Source of the DNA: CBFDCQ01 sp965603355
GTDB taxonomy: Bacteria > Hydrogenedentota > CAZGCA01 > CBFDCQ01
Length of the DNA stretch: 64,000 nt
Direction of reading: 5' to 3'
Assembly (NCBI GenBank): GCA_965603355.1
Contig: CBFDCQ010000004.1
Coordinates: 28,051 to 92,050, forward strand
The position numbers and the translations under genes were made by a program. Below, one piece after another: positions 49,541 through 58,454 of this stretch. The stretch's first letter is position 1. Every line of letters begins with the position of its first letter. The notes beneath the pieces are model-generated. The model was not told where the DNA came from, did not search any database, and saw nothing but the letters and a program-made list of their open reading frames with translations.

Positions 49541-50965
49541 TCACAGAAGCTCCGCCCTCATGAAGCCGACGTAGGATGCGAAGAAAAAGCCTATGGTATA
49601 GGCTACCAGCACGATAACATCCCACATGGAGTATGTTAGCCGACGCGTGAACGGCTCTTCCTGGTAGGTAAAGGTCGGCATGTCCGACACGTCATAATTC
49701 TGGTCTCCTCCGTGGAAAGACCGAAAACCTTTCCTGAAGTCGATTGCACTCGTTTTCTCGTCCACGTATTGCTTGAACTCGCGCTGGTACTCCTGCAGCA
49801 GTTGAAAGAAGTGTTCTTGTTTTCTCGTGCCTGTTGAGGCGATGTCCGTTGCTGCGTAAACGTACGCGGCGATGGGCGATATTCTCGAGATCTTCTTGGT
49901 CGCGTTCACCTGCCGGTTCTGATCTATGGTGAACCTCCTCAGTTTACCCTGCTCAATCTTGTCAACTTCGGCCATCATCTCTTTTCTCGCCTTGAGCATC
50001 TCTTCCATAAACTTCTGACGCGCCGCATCCGCCTCAGGGCCGCCGCGTCTGAATGAGCGCCCCCCGCCTCTTCTGTGTCCCCGCATCTTCCTGTATAATC
50101 TCTCCCGCGCCTGCCCGGTTTCCTGAGCGATCTCGCTTTCGACAGCGCTGAACGGCACTACGGGTTCCGTCTCGGCGGCAACGTAGGGGCTCATGTTCGG
50201 CACAACCAGCACGAACACCACCCACACGAGGATCAGAACGGTTATTGATGTGGATGAGTATCTGCACATACACGAAACGAACAGTCCTATCGAGAACGTC
50301 GCGGCGAGGAAAAGCAGAGAAAGACCGACCAGCAGCCCTAACGCCATCCAGTCTTCTGCGCCGAAGTCGACGTTCCAAAGTAGTATGATAACAGACCCTA
50401 TTGCCGCGGATATCAGAAACGGCACCGCGAGGCTGACGTACCCTCCGAGCCATTTGGCGAGTATCAATCGGGCGCGCGGCACGCTGTACGACATGAGCAG
50501 CTTAATCGTCTCTTCTTCTCGTTCACCGGATACGGCATCGTAACTTATCACGAACGCCAGCAGGCTGAGCACAGTGGCGACCACGAAAAGCACGTCAGCT
50601 ACCGGGAAGAGCGATAGCAGCGGATTCATGTACAACTCATGAAGGACCTTGGGCGCCCCGGCTACGCGAACAGCGGCCGTCTTGTCGGGGTCCTTTTCCA
50701 ACCCGTAGGCGGGTATCTGCAGTTTGGCCGGCGGACGGTCGACCTTGGTTCCCTCGCGGGAAAGCCCAAAGTAGCTACCTTGCTGTTCCGCTTCGCTCCT
50801 GTAGGCGCTCATGTTCCTTTGATAATCGCCCCGCCTTGCTATGTAGTCGCCGGTAAGTACAATGACGCTCATGACCATCAGGAGCAGACACAACGCTGCC
50901 GATATTGCGAATCGGAATCCCAGCAAGTGGTTGAGAAACTCTTTCTTGAACATTGTCATGAACAT
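49541..50965 (-). CDS. ABC-2 type permease subunit, first of a pair
   Basis: The 474-residue membrane protein has an N-terminal helix (about residues 15-38), a large extracytoplasmic loop, then five helices (about 128-148, 178-200, 210-236, 242-265 and a last one near the C-terminus). EREEETIKLLMSYSVPRARL and LAKWLGGYVSLAVPFLISAA are the ABC-2 coupling region. A second Arg/Gly-rich soluble loop (RKMRGHRRGGGRSFRRGG) lies between residues about 290 and 430. It resembles NosY/COG1277-type permeases. It follows its paralogue by 17 bases. No ATPase gene is adjacent. Confidence 0.8.
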   Translation of the reverse strand: MFMTMFKKEFLNHLLGFRFAISAALCLLLMVMSVIVLTGDYIARRGDYQRNMSAYRSEAEQQGSYFGLSREGTKVDRPPAKLQIPAYGLEKDPDKTAAVRVAGAPKVLHELYMNPLLSLFPVADVLFVVATVLSLLAFVISYDAVSGEREEETIKLLMSYSVPRARLILAKWLGGYVSLAVPFLISAAIGSVIILLWNVDFGAEDWMALGLLVGLSLLFLAATFSIGLFVSCMCRYSSTSITVLILVWVVFVLVVPNMSPYVAAETEPVVPFSAVESEIAQETGQARERLYRKMRGHRRGGGRSFRRGGPEADAARQKFMEEMLKARKEMMAEVDKIEQGKLRRFTIDQNRQVNATKKISRISPIAAYVYAATDIASTGTRKQEHFFQLLQEYQREFKQYVDEKTSAIDFRKGFRSFHGGDQNYDVSDMPTFTYQEEPFTRRLTYSMWDVIVLVAYTIGFFFASYVGFMRAELL

Positions 50966-50982
50966 CTGCTGCGTGCTCCTTT

Positions 50983-52377
50983 CTACTCACATACGTCGTA
51001 CCGCATGAACTTGATGTAGCCGACGAGAACAAAGGCTATATTGAATATCCCCAACAGGCCCACGTCGAGCATGCTGCGCTGCAGACTCCGCTCAAAGGAC
51101 TCCGTCGGAGGCCTGAACTCAGGCAATCTGCCGACGTCGAAGGCCGTCGTACCGATTGTGTCCTCCACTTTGCGCTGCTGCCCTCGAGACGAACGTCGCC
51201 TCTCGCCGCGGCGAAATTCGTCAACAACGCTGCGGAACTGGCTTCCGTACGATTTTTCCGCGTAATCAGACAGGTTGCGGAAGTCCTTCACACCGGTCCC
51301 GGAGAGATTCGTTGCCGCGTAAACGAAGCTCGCCGACGGGGACACGCGCGAGAGCACTTCGGCCAGTTCTATCTGCGCGTCAATCTTACCCCTGTAGTCA
51401 TTTTGGATCTGCTCCAGCTCACCGGAAACATTTTCCTTCGTCTGGTCACGTATTTGTCGCCGTTGGCTATCCGTTGAGGCAGCGCGCATTTGTTTCCGGA
51501 TGTTTCGCCATTGCTCGTTTTCCACGGCTTCCCTCCGTTCGGACATCACTCCGCTCGAGGGAATGCCGACGATCTGCCGTGCCAGTATCGGCACGACGTT
51601 GGGGATGGTAACGACGATGACGACCCATACAAACAACGAGGCCATAAGGGCTGTTGACGACCTGCGGTTGAACGTCGAGATGAGCACCCCCAACGTGAAG
51701 AAAACCGATATGTAAAGCAGGGACAACATCACAAGCCCTCCTGCGCGCATCCATGAGTCAGGGGCGGGCGTTGAACCGGTAACGAGCAGCGATACCAGCA
51801 GACCTACGCCCACGGCCAGGAGAAACGGTACGGCCAGCGCGAGGTAACCGCCCAGCCATTTCCCGACCAGGATGGTGTGGCGCGGGACGGAGTTCGCCAA
51901 CATCAATCTGAGCGTGCCATTCTCCTTCTCACCGCAGATGGTGTCGAATGTGAGGAGCAGGGCCAACAAGCTTATGACCACGTTCACGATATAGGAGAGG
52001 TCGGGAGTGGAGAACAGGGCCGAAACCGGGTTCGTGTACTGCCCTGCGCCCACCTCAATACCCCGTCTGCCCGACACGGTGAGAGAGCGCGACATTTCCT
52101 TTTCGAGCCCCATCGAGAACGGGGTCATCTCGCTCGGTGCTTTCTGCACCATGGCGCCCTGGTGCCTGAGGTCATCAAGGTTCTCCATCGAGCTGAAAAT
52201 CTCATGCTGCCGCTGCTTAGCCTGGGCGTAGTTTTCCTGCTGGGTGCGGTAGTTCGCAGAGAGTATTGCCATACTCAGCACGGTCACAAGGAAGAGCAGC
52301 CCGTAGATTACGGCAAACCGCAGCGTCAGTATATTGTTCCTGATTTCCTTAAGGATTATGAGAAGAAGCATGAGCAA
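50983..52377 (-). CDS. ABC-2 type permease subunit, second of a pair
   Basis: The 464-residue paralogue of 49541-50965 has the same plan: first helix (about residues 18-40), loop, and CGEKENGTLRLMLANSVPRH with ILVGKWLGGYLALAVPFLLA as the coupling region. Four more helices follow, then a long soluble loop (about 280-415) and a final helix. The soluble loops of both contain a helix-rich segment and FVYAAT. The shared VGKWLGGY/AKWLGGY motif shows recent common origin. The pair should form a heterodimer driven by an unseen ATPase. Confidence 0.8.
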   Translation of the reverse strand: MLMLLLIILKEIRNNILTLRFAVIYGLLFLVTVLSMAILSANYRTQQENYAQAKQRQHEIFSSMENLDDLRHQGAMVQKAPSEMTPFSMGLEKEMSRSLTVSGRRGIEVGAGQYTNPVSALFSTPDLSYIVNVVISLLALLLTFDTICGEKENGTLRLMLANSVPRHTILVGKWLGGYLALAVPFLLAVGVGLLVSLLVTGSTPAPDSWMRAGGLVMLSLLYISVFFTLGVLISTFNRRSSTALMASLFVWVVIVVTIPNVVPILARQIVGIPSSGVMSERREAVENEQWRNIRKQMRAASTDSQRRQIRDQTKENVSGELEQIQNDYRGKIDAQIELAEVLSRVSPSASFVYAATNLSGTGVKDFRNLSDYAEKSYGSQFRSVVDEFRRGERRRSSRGQQRKVEDTIGTTAFDVGRLPEFRPPTESFERSLQRSMLDVGLLGIFNIAFVLVGYIKFMRYDVCE

Positions 52378-52627
52378 ACCTTCGAAACACCGAGTAATCC
52401 ACAGCCAATCCCATATTTATTAAACACCAAACGGCCAAAAGAGTTCCAATCCTTTTCCAACGCCTGTTGGGGGACCCAGAGGTACCTGCCTGGCTCGTTG
52501 TGAGCGCTGATCATACTACCAGAGAATCGGCCTCAAGGCAACATGGACGTGTCCAGCTATAGCGCGGCAGCAGGGACCGGGCCGAAAAACCGTCTGCAGA
52601 TCTCTTGCGCACGGGCAAGAGGCGATA

Positions 52628-52636
52628 TGGTATAAT
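52628..52636 (+). promoter_or_regulatory. Extended -10 promoter of the tiny Cys/Lys-rich gene
   Basis: TGGTATAAT is a perfect -10 with the TGn extension. The nearest -35-like box (TTGCGC) is 20 bases away, which an extended -10 makes dispensable. Confidence 0.6.
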
Positions 52637-52693
52637 ACTGCAAAGACGGTAGCTGAGCGGTTGAACGGTTCCAGCACGATCGGAGGTGATGGT

Positions 52694-52762
52694 ATGGGTT
52701 GCGGAAAGTGCGGAAAGAAGAAGGCCGCGAAAAAGGGTAAGAAAGCCAAAAAGAAGAAATAG
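52694..52762 (+). CDS. Tiny Cys/Lys-rich protein (22 residues)
   Basis: ATG at 52694 encodes MGCGKCGKKKAAKKGKKAKK plus two Lys and a stop. A perfect GGAGGTGAT ribosome-binding site lies 4 bases upstream of the start and an extended -10 promoter about 58 bases upstream, so translation is very plausible. The N-terminal CGKC pair could bind a metal or form a disulfide, and the Lys-rich tail would bind nucleic acid or acidic surfaces. I do not recognise a family. Confidence 0.6.
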   Translation: MGCGKCGKKKAAKKGKKAKKKK

Positions 52763-52804
52763 CGGTCCCGGATGGGGAGGCTTGTTCAGGCCCTGACCGA
52801 CGCG

Positions 52805-55444
52805 TCACTCAGGTATGCCCTCCGCGGCGAGCACGGCGAGTCTGACTGCGCGTACCTTTCTGTAGACTTCCAACGGCGAGCGCCGGGCGCCGTCCACGGT
52901 CAGTAGATCCCGCTCGATGGAAATACCGAAGTATCGCTCGTTGGCTTCCAGATAGGGTAGAATGAGCTGCCAGTCGTCATCGGTCATATCGACGAGTTCG
53001 CCTCCGTTAAGCTGTTCGGGCACGACCTTTCTGTGTGGGTCGCGCACGAATATGGCGCCACCGGATGCCAGCGAGAAGAGGTTGGAACCGGGGTAGGGCG
53101 TCTGCTGGTCTCGGACCTGTCCTCGGTCGTCGAACTCGATACCGTTGAGTATCACGAACCCACCGCCGCTGTGAGGATCGCCTGCCATGAACGCTTCAGC
53201 CAAGTAATCGAGGCAGGTGCCGTTGATCACGACCCGGGGTCTGCCCACGGCGTTAATGAGCGGCCTGCCAGCAGCGTTGCCCATCAGGAAGACCTCGCCG
53301 CCCTTAGCGCCGTACATGAATGCCTGGCCTACATCCCCATAAACCACTAGCCGTCCGTCCTTCATGATCTGTGCCAATTGGTCCTGGCCGTTGCCGTGAA
53401 CGCGGATCTCCATACCGTCAATTCCCGACGCAAGGTAGTCACCGGAACTGCCGTAGACGTCTATACGCACGTCATCTGTCTGCGACCCGAACCCGCAACC
53501 GGTGAACCGTTGACCTATCAGACCGTACACGATGAACCGTCTCCACCCGAGCTGATGAGCCTTGACGAGAAGTCTGCTGTCGCTGTCCTCGCCTTCCGGA
53601 GGGAAGTCCCGGGCTGAGACCACCAGGACGTCTCCAGGGTTCTCCGGAGCGCTAAGCGCGTCGCGAGTGTCCCAGTCGATCCGCTTGAACCGGCTTGTGC
53701 CAGCGTCCGTGACGGAGGGAACAGCGTCAAGAAGATGGTTGATACCCTCGCGGACAAGCTGTAGAACCGCGCTTCGCCTCATGTCGCCGCAGTCGTACCG
53801 CTGATCGTTCAGCAGGGTGAGTAGAGCTAGCGCATGCTCGAGCCTCACATCGTCCGTCCGGGCAATCCGACAGATCTCGTCGACCAACCAGTGGATTTGG
53901 ACAAGGTGCCACGAGACAAGAGCGCGCGTGACGCGAGCAAAAAGCTGTTCGACCTCACCTGCCGATATCGCGCTGTCCATGTTATCGGCCAACTCGGCCG
54001 CGTCCGCCGGCGGCTGTGGTTTGTCGCTCCGGCTGATAGCGTACTCGCCGGGCGGCGCTTCGATGATCCGACCGAACTTGTCCGCACAGGCGAGCCTGGA
54101 TGCGCCGTTGTCCCTTTGTACGGTGAACGAAAAGGCTCCGCCGTCGGTATGGCTGCCGCCGCGCGCGTTCCAGTACCTGTCAGCGACGAGCCTGAACCGT
54201 TCATCCTCTTGCGCGAGAGAATGAAGGGTGGCGTCGATCGCCTGTTTTTCAGAGGCGACAAGCCCGATGCTCACGTCTCCCTCCTGCAGCGCGAACACCT
54301 GCGGGCGGAGCATCGAGGTGTCGGTGATACCGAGGAGCTGGAACTGATCCTTGTCGGGATCGCTCCGGGCGATTATGAAGAACCATGGTCCATCGGGTGA
54401 GCCGTGCATGTGCATTGACTGGATCGCACCGTATATACGCTGTTTTTCTTCCGGCAAATTATCGAAATCCAGCTCGGTTGTGGGAGCCATGGCCTCGATC
54501 ACGTACTCCAGTGGGTAGCCGTAGACCCGGCTCCAAAGGTCGAAGAGGAGCACGGAAACCTCCGTATCGGTGAGAAACTGAGAAGCGATGTTGTGCTGGC
54601 TCAAATACTCGCAGACGCTGAAGTAGTTGGCGAAGTCGCCGTTGTGCACAAGCGCCTCGTTCATCCCGATGAACGGGTGCGAACCCGCGGGATGCCAGAC
54701 GCGCCCTTTGGTGGGGTAGCGCTGATGCGCGATCCACACCTGAGCCTGCGTATCCTCCAGCCCGTAATACTGAACCACGTGCTCCGCGTGTCCTACGATC
54801 TTAAAGAGCACCAGGTTGCGCGCGTGTGAGAGCACAAACGCCCGCTTCTCCCCCAGGGAGGCATAGAAACGCTGGTTGAGCCGGAAGCTGTTCTGGTAGA
54901 CGAACTCGTCCTCAACGGCCCGCGCCGGTAAATCCGCCAGGTTGTTCTTTTCGGCAAACTCCGCCAGCAGGTCCTGCTTAACGCGTACGAAGTAGCGGAC
55001 GACGTCCGGAGGCTTCACGTCGAGGCCCAGGTCGCGATAGTCGGCAGCCGGCGCCAGTCTTGCCTTGTGGTCGATCCTGAATGGAGAGGTGATGCAGGCT
55101 TCCTCGACGTCGTTCTCCGCCGCATCGTCCAGGAGCGCGACCTGCAGGAGATAGTCGTCGCGCAGAGTGTCGGCGTCGACGCCCAGCTGTTCGGGCACGA
55201 GACATGCTGCGGCAATGCCGCCGCCTTTGCCGTTGCCGCGGTTGTGCATCTGGATTGCGGGTTCGAATATGTGCCTGCCGCGGACCGGAACGGTGCAGGC
55301 GAAGCCGACTACGCCGCATCCGCCTTCCTCGGCGGTTTTTCTTTCAGGGACCGTCGGCCGGCCGGCGACGAGCGCGGCTCTTGCGGCAAGGATGCGTTCT
55401 GCCGAGCGCGTTCCTGAATCTTCTGTTTGTGTTCCTCTTTTCAT
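52805..55444 (-). CDS. Glutamine amidotransferase (Ntn class II) fused to a GXGXG glutamate-synthase domain
   Basis: The 879-residue protein joins two parts of glutamate synthase. Residues about 43-480 are a class II amidotransferase: EEGGCGVVGFACTV with nucleophile Cys43 after a 42-residue propeptide, MHNRGNGKGGGIAAACLVPE, VWIAHQRYPTKGRVWHPAGS, IGMNEALVHNGDFANYF and LTDTEVSVLLFDLWSR. Residues about 620-800 are a GXGXG beta-helix (VYGSSGDYLASGIDGMEIRV, VYGDVGQAFMYGAKGGEVFL, GNAAGRPLINAVGRPRVVIN). It should release ammonia from glutamine. The FMN part is in the next upstream gene, 34 bases away, so the two would work as a split glutamate synthase. Confidence 0.85.
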   Translation of the reverse strand: MKRGTQTEDSGTRSAERILAARAALVAGRPTVPERKTAEEGGCGVVGFACTVPVRGRHIFEPAIQMHNRGNGKGGGIAAACLVPEQLGVDADTLRDDYLLQVALLDDAAENDVEEACITSPFRIDHKARLAPAADYRDLGLDVKPPDVVRYFVRVKQDLLAEFAEKNNLADLPARAVEDEFVYQNSFRLNQRFYASLGEKRAFVLSHARNLVLFKIVGHAEHVVQYYGLEDTQAQVWIAHQRYPTKGRVWHPAGSHPFIGMNEALVHNGDFANYFSVCEYLSQHNIASQFLTDTEVSVLLFDLWSRVYGYPLEYVIEAMAPTTELDFDNLPEEKQRIYGAIQSMHMHGSPDGPWFFIIARSDPDKDQFQLLGITDTSMLRPQVFALQEGDVSIGLVASEKQAIDATLHSLAQEDERFRLVADRYWNARGGSHTDGGAFSFTVQRDNGASRLACADKFGRIIEAPPGEYAISRSDKPQPPADAAELADNMDSAISAGEVEQLFARVTRALVSWHLVQIHWLVDEICRIARTDDVRLEHALALLTLLNDQRYDCGDMRRSAVLQLVREGINHLLDAVPSVTDAGTSRFKRIDWDTRDALSAPENPGDVLVVSARDFPPEGEDSDSRLLVKAHQLGWRRFIVYGLIGQRFTGCGFGSQTDDVRIDVYGSSGDYLASGIDGMEIRVHGNGQDQLAQIMKDGRLVVYGDVGQAFMYGAKGGEVFLMGNAAGRPLINAVGRPRVVINGTCLDYLAEAFMAGDPHSGGGFVILNGIEFDDRGQVRDQQTPYPGSNLFSLASGGAIFVRDPHRKVVPEQLNGGELVDMTDDDWQLILPYLEANERYFGISIERDLLTVDGARRSPLEVYRKVRAVRLAVLAAEGIPE

Positions 55445-55478
55445 TGTAACTCTTCCAGAGTCCGCTGAGTTCCGCGTG

Positions 55479-58409
55479 TCATTTTTCTGAAACTCCCATA
55501 GCGGTACCGCTCTTCACGTAATCGCAGTGGGTCAACACGTCGGTCCGTCCGACAAGATCGCGTACACTCCTCATTCCCAACTGCCAGAGTATTCCCTGGA
55601 GCTGGACGCACCAGGAGTGGAACAGGTTGATGAGCCTCTGAGCGCCCCAGTCGGCATCGTACAAGGCTGACAGTTTGGGATCGGTTGTGGCGATACCGCG
55701 CGGGCAGCCGCGGCCGCTCTCGCAGTTGCCGCACCGCACGCACTCCAGAGCGACCATTTCCGAAGTGCCGGTGACGACGGCGTCGGCCCCGAGGGCGATG
55801 GCTTTGGCGATGTCCCATGCGGTGCGCAAACCGCCGGAAGCGACCAGCGTTATTTTGTCGCGGATACCTTCCTCGACGAGGCACTGGTGCACCTTGGGTA
55901 TCGCGTACTCGATCGGCATGGCGATGTTCTTCTTGGCGATATCCGGCGCCGCGCCGGTGCCGCCGTAACTGCCGTCGAGGTGTATGATGTGGGCGCCGGC
56001 GTAATAGCTGCCGACGGCCACCATGTCAACGTCGCTCGGCGTCGAGACCTTCACAGCCACGAGCGCGCTCGGGTTTATCGCACTGATCCAGTCAACGTGT
56101 TTCTTGTGATCCTCGACCGAGTACACGGAATGGAACGGGAAGGGCGAGAACAACGAGCTGCCCTCAACGGCTTCCCGCATCCTGGCCACGGCCGGGGTTA
56201 CCTTGTCGCTTAGGAGGTGGCCGCCCAGACCGGGTTTAGCGCCCTGCGCGTACTTGAACTCGATCATGCGCACACGCTGGATGGTCTCCTCGCGCACGCC
56301 GAAAAGCCCGGTGGCTACCTGCGTGATGACGTTATCGTCATACTCGGTCAGCTCGTCCGGGTAGCCGCCCTCGCCGGTGCAGGTGAACGAGTCGAAAGCT
56401 TTGAAGGCCCGCGCGCGAGCGACCATTGTAGGAAGGCTTATGGATCCGAAGCTCATCCCTCCGCCATAAATGGGGAAGCCTATCGTCACGTGCGGCCGGC
56501 CGTCGTCTCTCCGGTTGAGCGGAACGCGCAGATCCACCTCCTCAGGCGCGAAATCCGTCCTGGGAGTACTGTCAGCAAAGGCGAAGTCGATGCTATCGAA
56601 ACCTCCTCCAGAGGTGCCCACGCGGTACTCGATATCTCGATCCGGCGGGCGGCCGGTCTCAGCCTGGAGCCACGTGCCGACGAGCAGGTTGGCCGGCCAT
56701 CGAGCGTCCCCGAACGTCGCCCACAGAGGGTTCATGCCGACTCGGATCGCGTTGACGGGGCAATGGTCAGCACAAAACGCGTCATTGGCGCGACACGCGT
56801 CAGGTCCCCGGCACATGTCGGATCTCGGCGCGAGCATGCGTTTCCCGCTTTTCACGTGCGCTCCGTACGCGCAGACCTCAGCGCACTTACCACAGGCGAT
56901 ACATGCCGATGTCCGCACTACATTAAACTCCGCGAGGGCTCGGCGGAACCGCGACCGACAAGAGTTCACGAGATTCTCAGCGGGCGGAAACCCCTTTGAG
57001 GCGGTCTCCGTCTGCGGCGGTGAATCCATATTTTTGGGGGCCTCTACCCGCTCGCCGAACAGTGGAGCGAAACATTCGTTTTCGAGATCGTCAAGGAACA
57101 TTGCGCGGCCCGTTTCTCCGCGCAGACGGCGCACTTCCCTGAGTCCCATGGCACCGAGCACCTCGATGAGCTGCGAGTGCCACGACCCGATAAGGTTGAC
57201 GATCCGCTGCGCCCCCCAGTCTACCGGAACTTGCTCGATCTGCACCGGGCAATCCGGCTCGCACTCGGGACAAACTCGACACTCGAGCGCGATCAGGTGT
57301 GCCAGGCCAACCCCAGCGCCGTCGGCGCCGCAAATGATGATCTTCGCCATATGTTCCGCCATGGCGATCCCGCCGGAGACGAGCAATGTCACTTGGTCGC
57401 GGACGGCATCTTTGACAAGTCTGAGATGAACCTCGCGGGTCAGTGTTGTGACGAACTTGCCGCGCGGTCCGCGCCCGGTGTGGTCCGCCTGAAGGTGAAC
57501 GATCCCCGCACCTTGTGCGACCAGCCTGGACGTGCGGTCTGCAGCCTGTTCGCCCAGCGGCATCCGGACGGAAACGATGGTGTTGGGATTTGCCGATTTC
57601 ACGCTCGCAACCGCGTCCATGACAGCGTCAGAATAAGCCAACTCCAGGATGGCCGCGTTCATAACGTGAGAGAGGTCGTCACGCTCCGGGTTACATTTCA
57701 CTATCAGGTGTCTGAGGTACTCGGCGAGCGGGCCTAGGGCCTCCTCGTACGTGGCGACAGCAAGCGTTTCCAGTTTTTGCGCAGCCTGCGCCACGGCCTG
57801 CCGGGCAGTGCCCGCCGAGGGTCCGAAAGGAGATATGTCCAGGACTGCCGGGATAGGAATAGCGACGCACGGCGGCATCTTCGTGGTGAGCTGACCGGCA
57901 CTGTCAAACTCCAGTCGAGCGGGCCGCCTTCCGAGGTCTATGACCGTACTGATATACTCGCGACCATGGATCCCGTCCCGCGTAGGTCTCACGATCTCGG
58001 ACATGTCGGTCCAGAAGCTGTCGAAACCGGGCCCGGCGAACGGGCCACCGTAACCTGCGCCGGAGACCGGTATCCTGCCGGTCTCGGCCTGGTCCCAGAT
58101 GTGCGCGATGAGGTCGGGTCCCCAGTAGTCGTTGCCGAGACGAACGTACCGGGGATTGACCGCCCGGGAGAGGATACCTTTCTTGCATTCCTGGACGCAC
58201 CGCATACAGCTCACGCACATCTCGTCGCCTGTGTTGACTACATGCAGGGGATCGAAGGTGCGTTTAGTGTACACGTCGTACAAGCAGGATGTACGTTTGA
58301 CGCACTCGAGGCACCCGAGGCATCCTTCGGCCTCGAACGAGGAGAACTTCGCCACTGATGGGAACCTCTGCGGCGCCGGTTGTATATTTGCATGATACTT
58401 TTTCGGCAT
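55479..58409 (-). CDS. Tandem ferredoxin/glutamate-synthase FMN-domain protein (two halves, first degenerate)
   Basis: The 976-residue protein is an internal duplication. Half one (about 1-470) opens with two 4Fe-4S clusters (CLGCLECVKRTSC, CVSCMRCVQEC), then a partial GltS barrel ending VSGGIAMAEHMAKIIICGAD and CRVCPECEPDCPVQI. Half two (about 490-976) opens with more clusters (CIACGKCAEVC, CADHCPVN) and a full GltS barrel: GFPIYGGGMSFGSISLPTMV, CTGEGGYPDELTEYD, KYAQGAKPGLGGHLLSDKVT, HLDGSYGGTGAAPDIAKKNI, VASGGLRTAWDIAKAIALGA, CVRCGNCESGRGCPRGIAT. The first half lacks the GEGG and QGAKPGxGG active-site loops. It likely takes electrons from ferredoxin-like partners. Confidence 0.85.
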   Translation of the reverse strand: MPKKYHANIQPAPQRFPSVAKFSSFEAEGCLGCLECVKRTSCLYDVYTKRTFDPLHVVNTGDEMCVSCMRCVQECKKGILSRAVNPRYVRLGNDYWGPDLIAHIWDQAETGRIPVSGAGYGGPFAGPGFDSFWTDMSEIVRPTRDGIHGREYISTVIDLGRRPARLEFDSAGQLTTKMPPCVAIPIPAVLDISPFGPSAGTARQAVAQAAQKLETLAVATYEEALGPLAEYLRHLIVKCNPERDDLSHVMNAAILELAYSDAVMDAVASVKSANPNTIVSVRMPLGEQAADRTSRLVAQGAGIVHLQADHTGRGPRGKFVTTLTREVHLRLVKDAVRDQVTLLVSGGIAMAEHMAKIIICGADGAGVGLAHLIALECRVCPECEPDCPVQIEQVPVDWGAQRIVNLIGSWHSQLIEVLGAMGLREVRRLRGETGRAMFLDDLENECFAPLFGERVEAPKNMDSPPQTETASKGFPPAENLVNSCRSRFRRALAEFNVVRTSACIACGKCAEVCAYGAHVKSGKRMLAPRSDMCRGPDACRANDAFCADHCPVNAIRVGMNPLWATFGDARWPANLLVGTWLQAETGRPPDRDIEYRVGTSGGGFDSIDFAFADSTPRTDFAPEEVDLRVPLNRRDDGRPHVTIGFPIYGGGMSFGSISLPTMVARARAFKAFDSFTCTGEGGYPDELTEYDDNVITQVATGLFGVREETIQRVRMIEFKYAQGAKPGLGGHLLSDKVTPAVARMREAVEGSSLFSPFPFHSVYSVEDHKKHVDWISAINPSALVAVKVSTPSDVDMVAVGSYYAGAHIIHLDGSYGGTGAAPDIAKKNIAMPIEYAIPKVHQCLVEEGIRDKITLVASGGLRTAWDIAKAIALGADAVVTGTSEMVALECVRCGNCESGRGCPRGIATTDPKLSALYDADWGAQRLINLFHSWCVQLQGILWQLGMRSVRDLVGRTDVLTHCDYVKSGTAMGVSEK

Positions 58410-58454
58410 CTTATTGAATTAACGCTGTGCTTGTTAAGATTTTGCGGCTGGTTG

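Larger units (their letters stand above)
52378..52804. other. Intergenic region with a tiny plus-strand gene
   Basis: Between the permease pair and the amidotransferase gene the only supported element is the extended -10 promoter and 22-codon gene at 52628-52762. Otherwise I see nothing. Confidence 0.5.
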
